A model generated the notes under the pieces. It saw only the letters and a list, made by a program, of their open reading frames with translations. It was not told the DNA's origin and did not search any database. A DNA stretch of 64,000 nt from Haliangium sp050303215 (GTDB lineage: Bacteria; Myxococcota_A; Polyangia; Haliangiales; Haliangiaceae). The stretch spans positions 248,001-312,000 of the forward strand of contig NZ_JBNLBH010000106.1 in NCBI RefSeq assembly GCF_050303215.1, written 5' to 3'. Every line of letters begins with the position of its first letter. Positions within the stretch are counted from its first letter, which is position 1. Positions 32,605-44,155 of this stretch are shown piece by piece. The position numbers were made by a program, and so were the translations under genes.

Positions 32605-34638
32605 TCAGCCCAGCCGCGCGATCTCGACCCTGGCGTCATTGAAGCACGCCCCGGCGCCGATATCGGACAAGTCGTCGGGGCACAGCGCGTTGGCGGTGGT
32701 GCCGCTCTCGGTGTTGTGCGCCCACAGCCCCTTGGGCAAGCACACCACGCCCGGGCGGACCTTGCTGGTCAGCCGGGCCAGACACCGGACCTCGCCGAGC
32801 TGGTTGAACACGCGCACCCGGTCACCGTCCGCGATCCCGCGGGCGGCGGCGTCATCGGGGTGGAGCTCGACCGGCACCTGAGCCTTGAGGAGTTGCCCGA
32901 AAGTCGAGCTGATGGTGCGGCTCTGGGCCGGCGAGATCAGCGCCAGCGGGAACTGCTCGGTGGCCGGGTCCGGGGCGTAGGTGTACAGCCCGCCCGGCGC
33001 CTCCTCGTCCAAGTGGGCCGGGACCAGCTCGACCTTGCCGCTGGGCGTGGTCGGGAAGGTGTGCTCGAACTGCACCGGCGTGGCCCCTCCCGGCCGGTCG
33101 GCCATACCGCGGCGCTCCAGCCCCTCCGCGACCGCGCGCGGATCCGACGTCCGCGCGATCACCTGGGCGACCAGCTCGTCCAGGCTCGTCGGGTCTTCCG
33201 GGTGGCCCAGCCCCAGCCGCTCGATCAGCTCGGCGAACACCTCATAGTTGGGCCGAGCTTCGCCCACCGGCGCGATCGCTGGTCGGGCGTCGAACATGCG
33301 CATGGACCCGTACCCCCGGCGCAGCTCCCGGTGCTCGAGGAAAGTGGTCGCCGGCAGCAGCACGTCCGCGTAGCGGGCGGTGTCGGTCATCACCTGCTCG
33401 TACACCACCGTGAACAGATCCTCCCGCTCCAGCCCGGCCCGGATCGCCTCCTGGTTGGGCGACGTCGCCAGCGGGTTGTTGTTGTACACGAACAGCAGCT
33501 CGACCGGCGGCGCGAACCCCGGGGCCAGCACCCGGCCGAGGTGGTTCATATTGATCGTCCGAGTGTCCGCCTCCGGCGCCGCCGCGGCCGCGTCGCTCGG
33601 GATCTGCCAGGCGTTCCCGTTGGACTGCGTATAGCCCCCGCCGCGCACCCCGAACTTCCCCGCCACCGCCGGCAGGGCCAGGATGGCCGCGGTCGCGCCG
33701 CCCCCGTTGCGGTTGCGCTCCTGGCCCCAGCCGCACCGGATCACGGCCGGGCTGGCCTCGGCGTACATGGTCGCAAAGCGTCCCAGCTCGGCGGCCGTCA
33801 CCCCCGCCACCTCGGCCGCCCGGGCCAGCGGCCACTCGGCTGCGCGCGCGCGCAGCGTGTCGACCCCGTGGGCGTGGCGGGCCAGGAACAACTCGTCGGC
33901 CGCGCCCTGCTCGAACAGCGTGTTCAGCAGCGCCAGCGCGATGGGCAGATCCGTGCCCGGCCGGGGCGCGATGTGCAGGTCCGCCCGCTGCGCCATCGGC
34001 GTCACCCGCGGATCGACCACGATCAGGCGCGCCCCCCGCTCCTGCGCCGCGTGCACCATCGGCACCAGGTGGATCCCCGTGAACGATGGGTTCACGCCCC
34101 ACAGCACGATCAGCTCCGCGTGCACGTAGTCCTCCAGCGCCACCCCGGCCATGTCCCCGTACAGCCCCGACAGCGCCGCGTGCGACGGCGCCGCGCACAC
34201 CGTGCGCGCGAGCCGGCTCGCGCCCAGGCGTCGGAACAGCCGCGCGTCCACGCTGCGATTGGTGAGGTAGCCGTTGCAGCCCCCGTAGCTGTACGGCAGG
34301 ATGGCCTCGCCCCCGTGCGCGTCCACGGTCGCGCGGATCCGCTCGGTCACCATCGTGAGCGCCTCGTCCCAGCTCGCGCGCCGGAACGCCCCCTCGCCCT
34401 TGGCCCCGGTCCGGATCATCGGGTAGCGCAGCCGCTCATCACAATATACATGGCGCCCGAACACGTTCACCTTGCCGCAGATGAAGCCGGCCGTGAGCGG
34501 GTTGGTCTCGTTGCCGTCGATGTGGATGGTCTGCGCCTCGGCGTCCCCGTCGGCCCCATCCTCCACCTCCTCCACGTCCACGTTGAGGCTACACAGGTCC
34601 GGGCAGTCGAGCGGGCAGGCTGACGGTACGCGTCTCAT
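32605..34638 (-). CDS. molybdopterin-dependent oxidoreductase
   Basis: 677 aa from ATG 34638 (another ATG at 34650). The N-terminus has the 4Fe-4S motif CPLDCPDLC (Cys8, Cys12, Cys16) with the fourth cysteine in AGFICGKV (Cys54). Bis-MGD binding segments typical of the DMSO-reductase family follow: RRASWDEALTMVTERI, ELIVLWGVNPSFTGIHLVP, LIVVDPRVTPMAQRADLHI, LLFVYNNNPLATSPNQEAI, VLLPATTFLEHRELRRGYG, and a C-terminal MopB domain (VELHPDDAAARGIADGDRV). No twin-arginine signal or electron-transfer partner gene is visible, so a cytoplasmic single-subunit enzyme is likely; substrate unknown. Confidence 0.9.
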   Translation of the reverse strand: MRRVPSACPLDCPDLCSLNVDVEEVEDGADGDAEAQTIHIDGNETNPLTAGFICGKVNVFGRHVYCDERLRYPMIRTGAKGEGAFRRASWDEALTMVTERIRATVDAHGGEAILPYSYGGCNGYLTNRSVDARLFRRLGASRLARTVCAAPSHAALSGLYGDMAGVALEDYVHAELIVLWGVNPSFTGIHLVPMVHAAQERGARLIVVDPRVTPMAQRADLHIAPRPGTDLPIALALLNTLFEQGAADELFLARHAHGVDTLRARAAEWPLARAAEVAGVTAAELGRFATMYAEASPAVIRCGWGQERNRNGGGATAAILALPAVAGKFGVRGGGYTQSNGNAWQIPSDAAAAAPEADTRTINMNHLGRVLAPGFAPPVELLFVYNNNPLATSPNQEAIRAGLEREDLFTVVYEQVMTDTARYADVLLPATTFLEHRELRRGYGSMRMFDARPAIAPVGEARPNYEVFAELIERLGLGHPEDPTSLDELVAQVIARTSDPRAVAEGLERRGMADRPGGATPVQFEHTFPTTPSGKVELVPAHLDEEAPGGLYTYAPDPATEQFPLALISPAQSRTISSTFGQLLKAQVPVELHPDDAAARGIADGDRVRVFNQLGEVRCLARLTSKVRPGVVCLPKGLWAHNTESGTTANALCPDDLSDIGAGACFNDARVEIARLG

Positions 34639-35092
34639 GCTCGCGAGCATGCCAGATGTCCGGCGGTGGCAGAAGCCTCTGCCCACCCGCCGATCCCGGC
34701 CGGCGCCGGGAGCGGATCCGGATCTGCCCGCTCCACAAGTCCCAGCGGTGTCCACAAGGTTGTCCACAGCCGCGGGCAACCGCCCGGAATCGGTTGCCTT
34801 CCGGACCCACCTCGGGCCTTTGTCCACACACATCCCACAGCCTGTGCCCAGACCTATCCGGGAGGGATAGCCACAATCTGTCGTGGTCCTCCCGAAACCG
34901 ACCCCAAAATGTCGTGCCTTTTCCTTGACCCTCCCGGAGGGGCACCCCCAAGATAGACGCCTCGAGTGCGGGGCCGTACATAGGACGCGGTCCTCGCACC
35001 TTGACGGTATTCCTGTCTATCCACAACGGATCTGAAGGGGGATCCAACCGGTGACGTGTGCCAGGAGCGCGACACCAAGGGGACTGACTCGT
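34639..35092. promoter_or_regulatory. intergenic region upstream of the ribonucleotide reductase
   Basis: 454 bp without a gene. It contains the DnaA-box-like cluster described separately and a 17-bp palindrome, CTATCC (34854-34859) with GGATAG (34865-34870). I looked for a cobalamin riboswitch because the downstream enzyme uses B12 and found no B12-box core (GCCACTG) here. A TTGACG at 35001-35006 could be a -35 box, but no good -10 follows. Confidence 0.5.
34748..35025. promoter_or_regulatory. cluster of DnaA-box-like 9-mers upstream of nrdJ
   Basis: GTGTCCACA (34748-34756), TTGTCCACA (34760-34768), TTGTCCACA (34820-34828) and CTATCCACA (35017-35025), all on the plus strand. The second and third match the high-GC DnaA-box form TTGTCCACA exactly and the others differ by one or two bases from TTRTCCACA. 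DnaA control of nrd genes is known in E. coli, so replication-coupled control of the reductase is a plausible reading. Confidence 0.5.
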
Positions 35093-38047
<2,955 letters not shown>

Positions 38048-38073
38048 GCAGCGGTGAGCCATGGGTGGAGCGG

Positions 38074-38092
38074 TGGGCCGCCCGAGGGCCCA
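38074..38092. terminator. GC-rich hairpin after nrdJ
   Basis: TGGGCC (38074-38079), loop of 7, GGCCCA (38087-38092), beginning 27 bp after the nrdJ stop and before the convergent sigma gene. No U-tract is present, so the call is weak. Confidence 0.3.
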
Positions 38093-38237
38093 TGTCCGCC
38101 GTCCCAGGGCCGGTGGCGTAGCGCACCACGGCTGTTCTGGTCGGCCCCCACGCCGAGGCGCCGAGCGCGTCCCCGCCGTCCTCAGAATCGACCCTCACCA
38201 AGAGGGCGTATAGCCTTGGGTCGGGCGTCGCTGAGCC

Positions 38238-38801
38238 TCAGAGGCCGGCCGAGGTCGGCGTCGCCGGATTTGGATCGGGCTCGCGATGGCTCAACGCCCG
38301 GCCCAGCCAGGCCCGCGCGAACTGCCACTTGCGCTCCACCGCGCCGCGACCCAGCCCCAACTCCTCCTCGATCTCGCGCATGGTGAGCCCGCCGAAGAAG
38401 CGCAGCTCCACCACCTGAGCCGCCACGGGGTGATTGGCGGTCAACGCCTCGAGGGCGTCGTGCACGGCCAGCACGTCGTCCAGCGCGCGCGCGCGGTTCT
38501 CACCCGGCAGCGTGACCATGACGTCCACGCGCTGCATCTCGCCGCCGTGCTTGACCGCCCTGCGCCGGCGCGCGTGCTCCACCAGGATGAAGCGCATGGC
38601 CCGCGCGGCCGCGCCGAGGAAGTGCCGGCGGCTCTCCCAGTCCTGGCCGCGCAAGCGCATCCACGCCTCGGCCACCAGCTCCGTGGCCTGCAAGGTCTGA
38701 TTCGGCGGCAGCTTGCGCAGCCGCGCCTTGGCGATCTTGCGCAGCTCGGCGTACAGACGCTGGGTAAGTGGGTCTTCCGGTGATTTACAATCGTTGGTCA
38801 T
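38238..38801 (-). CDS. ECF-type RNA polymerase sigma factor (TIGR02999-like)
   Basis: 187 aa from ATG 38801 (MTNDCKSPEDPLTQRLYAEL). Region 2 is KLPPNQTLQATELVAEAWMR with HFLGAAARAMRFILVEHAR, and region 4 is LEALTANHPVAAQVVELRFF followed by LTMREIEEELGLGRGAVERK, a helix-turn-helix. The order and wording match the TIGR02999 ECF-like group common in Myxococcota and Planctomycetota, which lack a classical anti-sigma and are often encoded beside Ser/Thr kinases. It is the last gene of the minus-strand signalling string and may be controlled by its kinase. Part of its 5' end is duplicated at 41463-41549. Confidence 0.9.
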   Translation of the reverse strand: MTNDCKSPEDPLTQRLYAELRKIAKARLRKLPPNQTLQATELVAEAWMRLRGQDWESRRHFLGAAARAMRFILVEHARRRRAVKHGGEMQRVDVMVTLPGENRARALDDVLAVHDALEALTANHPVAAQVVELRFFGGLTMREIEEELGLGRGAVERKWQFARAWLGRALSHREPDPNPATPTSAGL

Positions 38802-38849
38802 GTCGATGGTCCTCGTGGGTCTCGTCGCTGCTCGCGATCCATCGCAAGT

Positions 38850-38882
38850 CATTCGGCGCGGCAGACCTCGCCGGTCTCGTCG
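38850..38882 (-). pseudogene. possible remnant of a lipoprotein 3' end
   Basis: Directly after the stop of the first propeller lipoprotein, the minus strand reads DETGEVCRAE and a stop, in the style of TATGEVYRAEQ near the end of the lipoprotein at 44156-46549; the nucleotides ACCGGCGAGGTCT are identical. It looks like residue from an earlier rearrangement of the array. The match is only about ten codons. Confidence 0.35.
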
Positions 38883-41312
38883 TCACTGTGCCTGGGAAGT
38901 CGCTGTCAACTCGGGGATTGCGCTGACATCGAGTCGATAGATGGCGCTGTCGGCGGTCCCGATGTAGAGGTCGCCCGGGAACCCATTGCTCCAAAGGCTC
39001 AGGATCGCCGCGGTGGTTGGAGTCTTGATGGGTGTCCAATGCTCGCCGTCGTAGAAGGAGAGGAACCCATCGCGGCCCGCTACGAAGAGTTTGCCTGCAC
39101 CCACTGGCAATATGGTCCGTAGCCCATTGAGTGTGTTGTAATCAACTAAGATCGTCTCCCAGTTGTTTTGGGAATCTCGCTTGAATACGTACCCTTGGTC
39201 ACTGAGGACGTACACATTGCCGTCGTGGTCCCCGGCCACGTCCTGCAACGCAAAGGGAGAAGCGTCCATGTCGAGGGTCCACTCCGAGCCGTCGAACCGG
39301 AAGATGGAACCGTTGTCGCCGATGGCGAATACATTTCGTAGGTCGCTCCCCCAGACCTTTATGAGGTCAATGTCTTCGGTCACGGCAGGGGCCGTCGCCG
39401 TGAGCCACTCTCGACTGCGCGGGCCTGCCTGACGAAGTATCAGGCCGTCATCGCCAACCACGAAGCCGCCGTCGTCGCCACCCCAGATCGAGCTGAAGAC
39501 TTTGTTCGACGGGTACGAATGCGGTATCAGATTGGTGTCCTCGAGAGCGTAGATGCGCCTCGAAGTGAGGACAGTGACGTCCGTACAGTCTGTGACCAGG
39601 AGGTCCCTGAACGACAACTGATTGGGCCCGAGCCTGTCTCGCCATTCGTCGTTTGCGTTGAGGTCGTGCTCGAACACATGTTCGTTATGCGCCGCCGCGT
39701 ACAGGCATCGCCCAGGAATACCGCGTAGCGCAATGATTCCTCCTGCTTCCACCGGCGTGGGCATGGGATGCCACCTCGGCCGGCGCGACAAGATGGTGCC
39801 GTCGAGTCCGACCGCGACCACGTGGCCATCGGGGCTGCCATGCACCGCCATCAGGTGTGCGGTGGAGTCGGTCTGCTCCTTCTCCCAGGCTGACTCGGCG
39901 CCCGCTCGCCGTAGTATGGTCCCAACGCCGCCAACCGCGAACCAAGGGCCGTCTTCGTCAGCCCAAGTGCCCATGAGCTCGACATCCGTGCCTGAAGGTG
40001 TCCGCTTCCATTCGCTCCCATCGTAATGGACAACCTCGCCGGCTTCTCCGGTATATAGAACATTGCCTGCGCTGTCTCCAGAGATCGAAAACGTTGACAT
40101 GTTGGCGATCGCCGAGTCATCGATCGTGCGCCACGAGTGAATATCGTCATCGTAGCGCAGCGACTGGCCGAACTTCCCGCCGACGAACCACCCTCCAAGC
40201 CCGTCACCCCATACGCTCCAAAGGTATGAGTTTGACTGCTGGACATCGAGGGGTAACTCCATGCGCCCCCATATCTCGTCATGACGGCGTACGATCACAG
40301 GGTGGGTCTCGGTGCTGCCGAGGGCCGCCGACCCGCCAACCGCGATCAGGCTGCCTTCGCCGCCCCACACCGCGGTAAGGTGCACGTCCTTGTCCTCGAG
40401 AGAGATGTCATACCAGCCCTCACCATCGAAGTGCCAAACTTCTCCAAAGAAGCCGACGACGTATATGTCGTCTGGAGCAGATGCCCATATGCTGGTCAGG
40501 ATAATGGGGCCTATCGGGCCCTCCTCGACCCGGGTCCACGTAGCCCCGTCGTAGTGGACGACGATGCCGCACTGCTGCGTCAGGCACCTCAGGACGGTGA
40601 GATCTACGGTCTCTTCCGGAGCTAGCAAAGTGGCGGAATCTATGTCTAAGTCCATTCCTACGGCGAATACGTTGTTCTTGGCGAACGCCCAGACGCCAAG
40701 GAGGTGCCAGTCTTCAGGGATAGCCTCGGACTTCATCCAGCCGAGATTGATGCACTCAGTCTCGTCGTAGTCTTGGCAGTCATCGGCGCACGGCGCCGTG
40801 CCCAGGTCGAACCCTAGCGCCAGGCAACTCGTTGCGAGCACGCTCGGGTCGCAGAGCTCACCTTCGTCTATCGTTTTGTCGCCACAGGTCAACGAGCAGT
40901 CGGCGCTGCATCCGTCTCCTGGCACCTTGTTGCCGTCGTCGCACGCTTCCCAGGACTCCACCACGTTGTTGCCACAAAGGTCGTCTACACAGATACCGTC
41001 TTTGCAGTGCCCCGGATTGAGGGGGTCTCCGCATTCGTCGCTTTCGTTTCGCCCCCGACACAGCTCAGCCTCGTCCTCCTGCCCGGGGTCAACGCACAAG
41101 GTTCCCTCGAGGACGCACACCTTTCCGACCGGACAGCGGAGGCCGTCGTTGTCGCACACCACCGTCGCGGTGTCGTAGCACGACATGAGCGCTGTCATGG
41201 CCATGAGGAGGACCAGGCGATGGAGAGAGGGCGGCCAACAGGGAACGGAGAGCGTGGTGCGATGGTGTGAGCACTGGGGGCGTATTGAGCTCGTCGTCAT
41301 CGATTCACACAT
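38883..41312 (-). CDS. propeller-like lipoprotein with Myxo cysteine-rich repeats (copy 1)
   Basis: 809 aa from ATG 41312, with an AAGGA site 7 nt upstream. A long n-region leads to the lipobox ALMSC (Cys45). The next ~170 residues are cysteine-rich, with units such as CGNNVVESWEACDDGN and GDGCSADCSLTCGD matching the myxobacterial disulfide repeat (TIGR02232/DUF4215 type). The rest is a chain of about a dozen short repeats of the form W-A-S-A-P-D-D-I-Y-V-V-G...G...H-F-D-G-x-x-W, a beta-propeller-like surface module. The gene is less GC-rich than most of the window. It is paralogous to the two genes upstream; function unknown, probably envelope sensing or adhesion. Confidence 0.88.
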   Translation of the reverse strand: MCESMTTSSIRPQCSHHRTTLSVPCWPPSLHRLVLLMAMTALMSCYDTATVVCDNDGLRCPVGKVCVLEGTLCVDPGQEDEAELCRGRNESDECGDPLNPGHCKDGICVDDLCGNNVVESWEACDDGNKVPGDGCSADCSLTCGDKTIDEGELCDPSVLATSCLALGFDLGTAPCADDCQDYDETECINLGWMKSEAIPEDWHLLGVWAFAKNNVFAVGMDLDIDSATLLAPEETVDLTVLRCLTQQCGIVVHYDGATWTRVEEGPIGPIILTSIWASAPDDIYVVGFFGEVWHFDGEGWYDISLEDKDVHLTAVWGGEGSLIAVGGSAALGSTETHPVIVRRHDEIWGRMELPLDVQQSNSYLWSVWGDGLGGWFVGGKFGQSLRYDDDIHSWRTIDDSAIANMSTFSISGDSAGNVLYTGEAGEVVHYDGSEWKRTPSGTDVELMGTWADEDGPWFAVGGVGTILRRAGAESAWEKEQTDSTAHLMAVHGSPDGHVVAVGLDGTILSRRPRWHPMPTPVEAGGIIALRGIPGRCLYAAAHNEHVFEHDLNANDEWRDRLGPNQLSFRDLLVTDCTDVTVLTSRRIYALEDTNLIPHSYPSNKVFSSIWGGDDGGFVVGDDGLILRQAGPRSREWLTATAPAVTEDIDLIKVWGSDLRNVFAIGDNGSIFRFDGSEWTLDMDASPFALQDVAGDHDGNVYVLSDQGYVFKRDSQNNWETILVDYNTLNGLRTILPVGAGKLFVAGRDGFLSFYDGEHWTPIKTPTTAAILSLWSNGFPGDLYIGTADSAIYRLDVSAIPELTATSQAQ

Positions 41313-41406
41313 TGTGTTTTCCTTTTGTAGTATCTTTCCTGCGCGGGCCATCGTTTTGCTCAGCGCCGCGGTCAGCGGGAGCCGGCTCGTGGACGGCGCC
41401 GCGCGG

Positions 41407-41462
41407 TCACGGTCGACCAGCGCGAGGGGAAGTTGCCGTGGACGCCGGTATGGCGCTGCGCG
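41407..41462 (-). pseudogene. copy of the third lipoprotein's 3' end
   Basis: The minus strand encodes SAIPASTATSPRAGRP and a stop, against SAIPASTAAAPRAGRP at the end of the gene at 44156-46549. It is cut at its 5' side by the duplication junction at about 41462/41463 and lies in the 322-bp gap 41313-41634, which has no complete gene. Confidence 0.8.
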
Positions 41463-41549
41463 TCACAGCCGCTGGATAGGCAGCTTGTGCAGCTCGGTGT
41501 ACAGATGCTGGGTGAATGGGTCTTCGGGAGGCTTGCTCACATTGGCCAT
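41463..41549 (-). pseudogene. 5' fragment of the sigma-factor gene
   Basis: From ATG 41549 the minus strand encodes a 28-residue peptide beginning MANVSKPPEDPFTQHLYTEL and ending in TGA at 41463. It matches the start of the sigma factor (MTNDCKSPEDPLTQRLYAEL) and stops exactly where the duplicated segment ends. The reading frame is intact, so a tiny peptide could be made, but a broken copy is the simplest reading. Confidence 0.85.
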
Positions 41550-41634
41550 GTTGCTTCTGTTCGTGGGTGTCGTCGCGAACATCCGGTGGGTGCCTCATGC
41601 GTGTACACGACGCCTCTTTGCGGTGGTTTTCCCG

Positions 41635-44061
41635 TCACTCTGCCTGGGTGGTCGATGTCGATGTCGGCGCTGGGAGCACGCTGGTGTCAAGCCGATGAAT
41701 GGCGCCATCAGCAGTCCCGATGTAGAGGTCGCCCGGCCATCCATTGCTCCAGAGGCTCTGGATCTCTCCGTCGGTTGGGGTATTGATGGGGGTCCAGGTC
41801 TCCCCGTCGTAGAAAGAGAGGAACCCGGATTCTCCCGCGACGAAGACCTTGCCTGCATCCACTGGCAAGATGGTCCGTAGCCCACCAATTGTATTGAAAT
41901 CAACCTTGATCGTACTCCAGTTATTTTGTGGATCTCGTATGCGGATATAACCCCAATCACTTACGACGTAGAGGTTGCCGTCGTGGTCCCCGGCCACGTC
42001 CCACAGTCCGACGCCGGCAACGTCCAAAGAAGTCCACATCGAGCCGTCGAAGCGGAGGGTGAGGCCGTGGTAATCGATAGCGAATACATTTCGTGAATTA
42101 CTCCCCCAAATTTTTATGAGGTCATTTGCTGTCACAGCAGGCGTCGTCGCGATCCACTCTGGAATGCCTGGGCCTGCTTGACGAAGTATCAGGCCGTTCT
42201 CGCCGACCGCGAAGCCGCCGTCGCGATCGCCCCAGATCGCGCTGATCACGACGTCCTGCGGGACCGAGTGCGGTATCAGCCCGGTGTCGCCGTGACCGAC
42301 CTCAAAGATGGTCCTGCGATTAGCGACCGTGACGTCCGTACAGTCTCTGACCAGGAGGTCCACGAACGACGCGCGAGGGGACTCGATCCTGATTCGCCAT
42401 CCGTCATCCTCGTTGAGGTCGTACTCGAACACATATCCGTCATATGACGCCGCGTACAGACATTGCCCGGGAATGCCGCGCAGCGCAACGATTTCGTTTA
42501 CTTCCACCGGAGTGGGCACGCGCGACCACCCCGGCTGACGCGAGAGGATGGTGCCCTCGACCCCGACTGCGACGACGTAGCCGTCGGGGCTGCCATGCAC
42601 CGCCGTCAGGTACGCCATGGAGTTGCTCTGCTCCTTCACCCAGGCTGGCTCGGTCCCCGTCCGCCGTAGGATCGTGCCGGCGCCACCAACTGCGAACCAG
42701 GTGCCGTCCCCGTCAGTCCAGGAGTCCAGGAGATCGACCTGCGTGCCTGAAGGAGGCTGTTTCCACTCCCTTCCATCGTAAAGAACGGTCCCGCCGGCTT
42801 CTTCCGTAAAGAGAACATTCCCTTTTAGATCTCCCGATACGGAAAATGTGGTCCTGCTGGCGATCGGGGAAACATCATCTATCGCGTCCCACGCCTGAGC
42901 ATCGTCGTCGTAGCGCAGCCACTCGCCGGACTTCCCTCCGACGAACCACCCTCCAAGACCGTCTCCCCATACGCTCAAAAAGTACGAGTTTGACTGCTGT
43001 ACATCGACCGGTAACTCTATGTCCTTCCACTCGCCGTCATGGCGCCGTACGATCACCGGGCGTGACTCGGTGTCGGCGAGGGACACTGACGCGCCAACGG
43101 CGATCAGGCTGCCTTCGTCGCCCCATACCGCGATTAGGTGCATGTCCTGGCGATCGAGCGAGATGTCATGCCAGCCTTCGCCATCGAAGTGCCAAGCTTC
43201 TCCGAATAGGCCGACGACGTATATGTCGTCGGGCGCGGATGCCCATATGTCGGTCAGGACAACGGCGCCTGTCGGGCCTTCGTCGACCAGAGTCCACTTG
43301 GTCCCATCGTAGTGGACGACGATGCCACACCTCCGTATCAGGCACTCCTTAATGAGAGCTTTGCCTGTTTCCGGGGTCAAGGGAGTGTCGGTGTCTGTGT
43401 CGATGTTTATTCCTACTGCGAATACGTTGTCCTTGGCGAACGCCCAGACGCCAAGGAGGTGCCAGTCTTCAGGGATAGCCTCGGACTTCACCCAGCCGAG
43501 ATTGAGGCAACCAGTCATGTCGTAGTCTTGGCAGTCGTCGGCGCATGGCGCGGTGCCCAGGTCGAACCCGAGCTTCAGGCAGCTCTCTGGGGGCAGACCC
43601 CGGTCACAGTCCTCACCGTCCTCTTTGATTCCATTGCCACAGGCCAACGAGCAGTCCTCGTTGCATTTGTTTGGGTCTATGCCTTTGTCGCACGTTTCCC
43701 AGGGTTCCTTCACCATGTTGCCACAAAGGTTGTATACACAGATACCGTCTTTGCAATGCCCCGGATCGGGCTGGTCTCCGCATTCGGCGTTCTCGTTTCG
43801 CCCCCGACACATCTCAGCCTCGTCCTCCTGCCCGGGGTCAACGCACAAGGTTCCCTCGAGGACGCACACCTTTCCGACCGGACAGCGGAGGCCGTCGTTG
43901 TCGCACACCACCGTCGCGGTATCGTAGCACGACATGAGCGCTGTCATGGCCACGAGGAGGACCAGGCGATGGAGAGAGGGCGGCCAACAGGGAACGGAGA
44001 GCTTGGTGCGATGGTGTAAGCACTGGGGGCGTATTGAGCTCGTCGTCATCGATTCACACAT
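41635..44061 (-). CDS. propeller-like lipoprotein with Myxo cysteine-rich repeats (copy 2)
   Basis: 808 aa from ATG 44061, with the same start context as copy 1. The signal peptide and first ~80 residues are almost identical to copy 1 (lipobox ALMSC, then CYDTATVVCDNDGLRCPVGK), the cysteine-rich section differs (CGNMVKEPWETCDKG; NEDCSLACGNGIKEDGEDCD), and the propeller-like repeats are similar but clearly diverged. Products are probably outer-membrane lipoproteins facing the periplasm or surface. It arose by the tandem duplication of this locus. Upstream frame extension to 44421 is shadow of the next gene. Confidence 0.88.
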   Translation of the reverse strand: MCESMTTSSIRPQCLHHRTKLSVPCWPPSLHRLVLLVAMTALMSCYDTATVVCDNDGLRCPVGKVCVLEGTLCVDPGQEDEAEMCRGRNENAECGDQPDPGHCKDGICVYNLCGNMVKEPWETCDKGIDPNKCNEDCSLACGNGIKEDGEDCDRGLPPESCLKLGFDLGTAPCADDCQDYDMTGCLNLGWVKSEAIPEDWHLLGVWAFAKDNVFAVGINIDTDTDTPLTPETGKALIKECLIRRCGIVVHYDGTKWTLVDEGPTGAVVLTDIWASAPDDIYVVGLFGEAWHFDGEGWHDISLDRQDMHLIAVWGDEGSLIAVGASVSLADTESRPVIVRRHDGEWKDIELPVDVQQSNSYFLSVWGDGLGGWFVGGKSGEWLRYDDDAQAWDAIDDVSPIASRTTFSVSGDLKGNVLFTEEAGGTVLYDGREWKQPPSGTQVDLLDSWTDGDGTWFAVGGAGTILRRTGTEPAWVKEQSNSMAYLTAVHGSPDGYVVAVGVEGTILSRQPGWSRVPTPVEVNEIVALRGIPGQCLYAASYDGYVFEYDLNEDDGWRIRIESPRASFVDLLVRDCTDVTVANRRTIFEVGHGDTGLIPHSVPQDVVISAIWGDRDGGFAVGENGLILRQAGPGIPEWIATTPAVTANDLIKIWGSNSRNVFAIDYHGLTLRFDGSMWTSLDVAGVGLWDVAGDHDGNLYVVSDWGYIRIRDPQNNWSTIKVDFNTIGGLRTILPVDAGKVFVAGESGFLSFYDGETWTPINTPTDGEIQSLWSNGWPGDLYIGTADGAIHRLDTSVLPAPTSTSTTQAE

Positions 44062-44155
44062 TGTGATTTTCCTTTGTAGTATCTTTCCTGCGCGGGCCAT
44101 CGTTTTGCTCAGCGCCTCGGTCAGCGGGAGCCGGCTCGTGGACGGCGCCGCGCGG

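Noticed and set aside
32716..34623. 635-codon plus-strand frame opposite the molybdopterin enzyme
   Set aside because: The minus strand has the Fe-S and molybdopterin segments; this frame is shadow.
34748..35025. Chromosomal replication origin suggested by the DnaA-like boxes
   Set aside because: No dnaA, dnaN, gidA or parAB gene and no AT-rich unwinding element lies beside the boxes; promoter control is simpler.
34871..35090. Cobalamin riboswitch upstream of the B12-dependent reductase
   Set aside because: The conserved B12-box core was not found.
41407..41598. 63-codon minus-strand frame as a real gene
   Set aside because: It is a chimera formed by the duplication junction: a copied lipoprotein tail preceded by out-of-frame sigma sequence.
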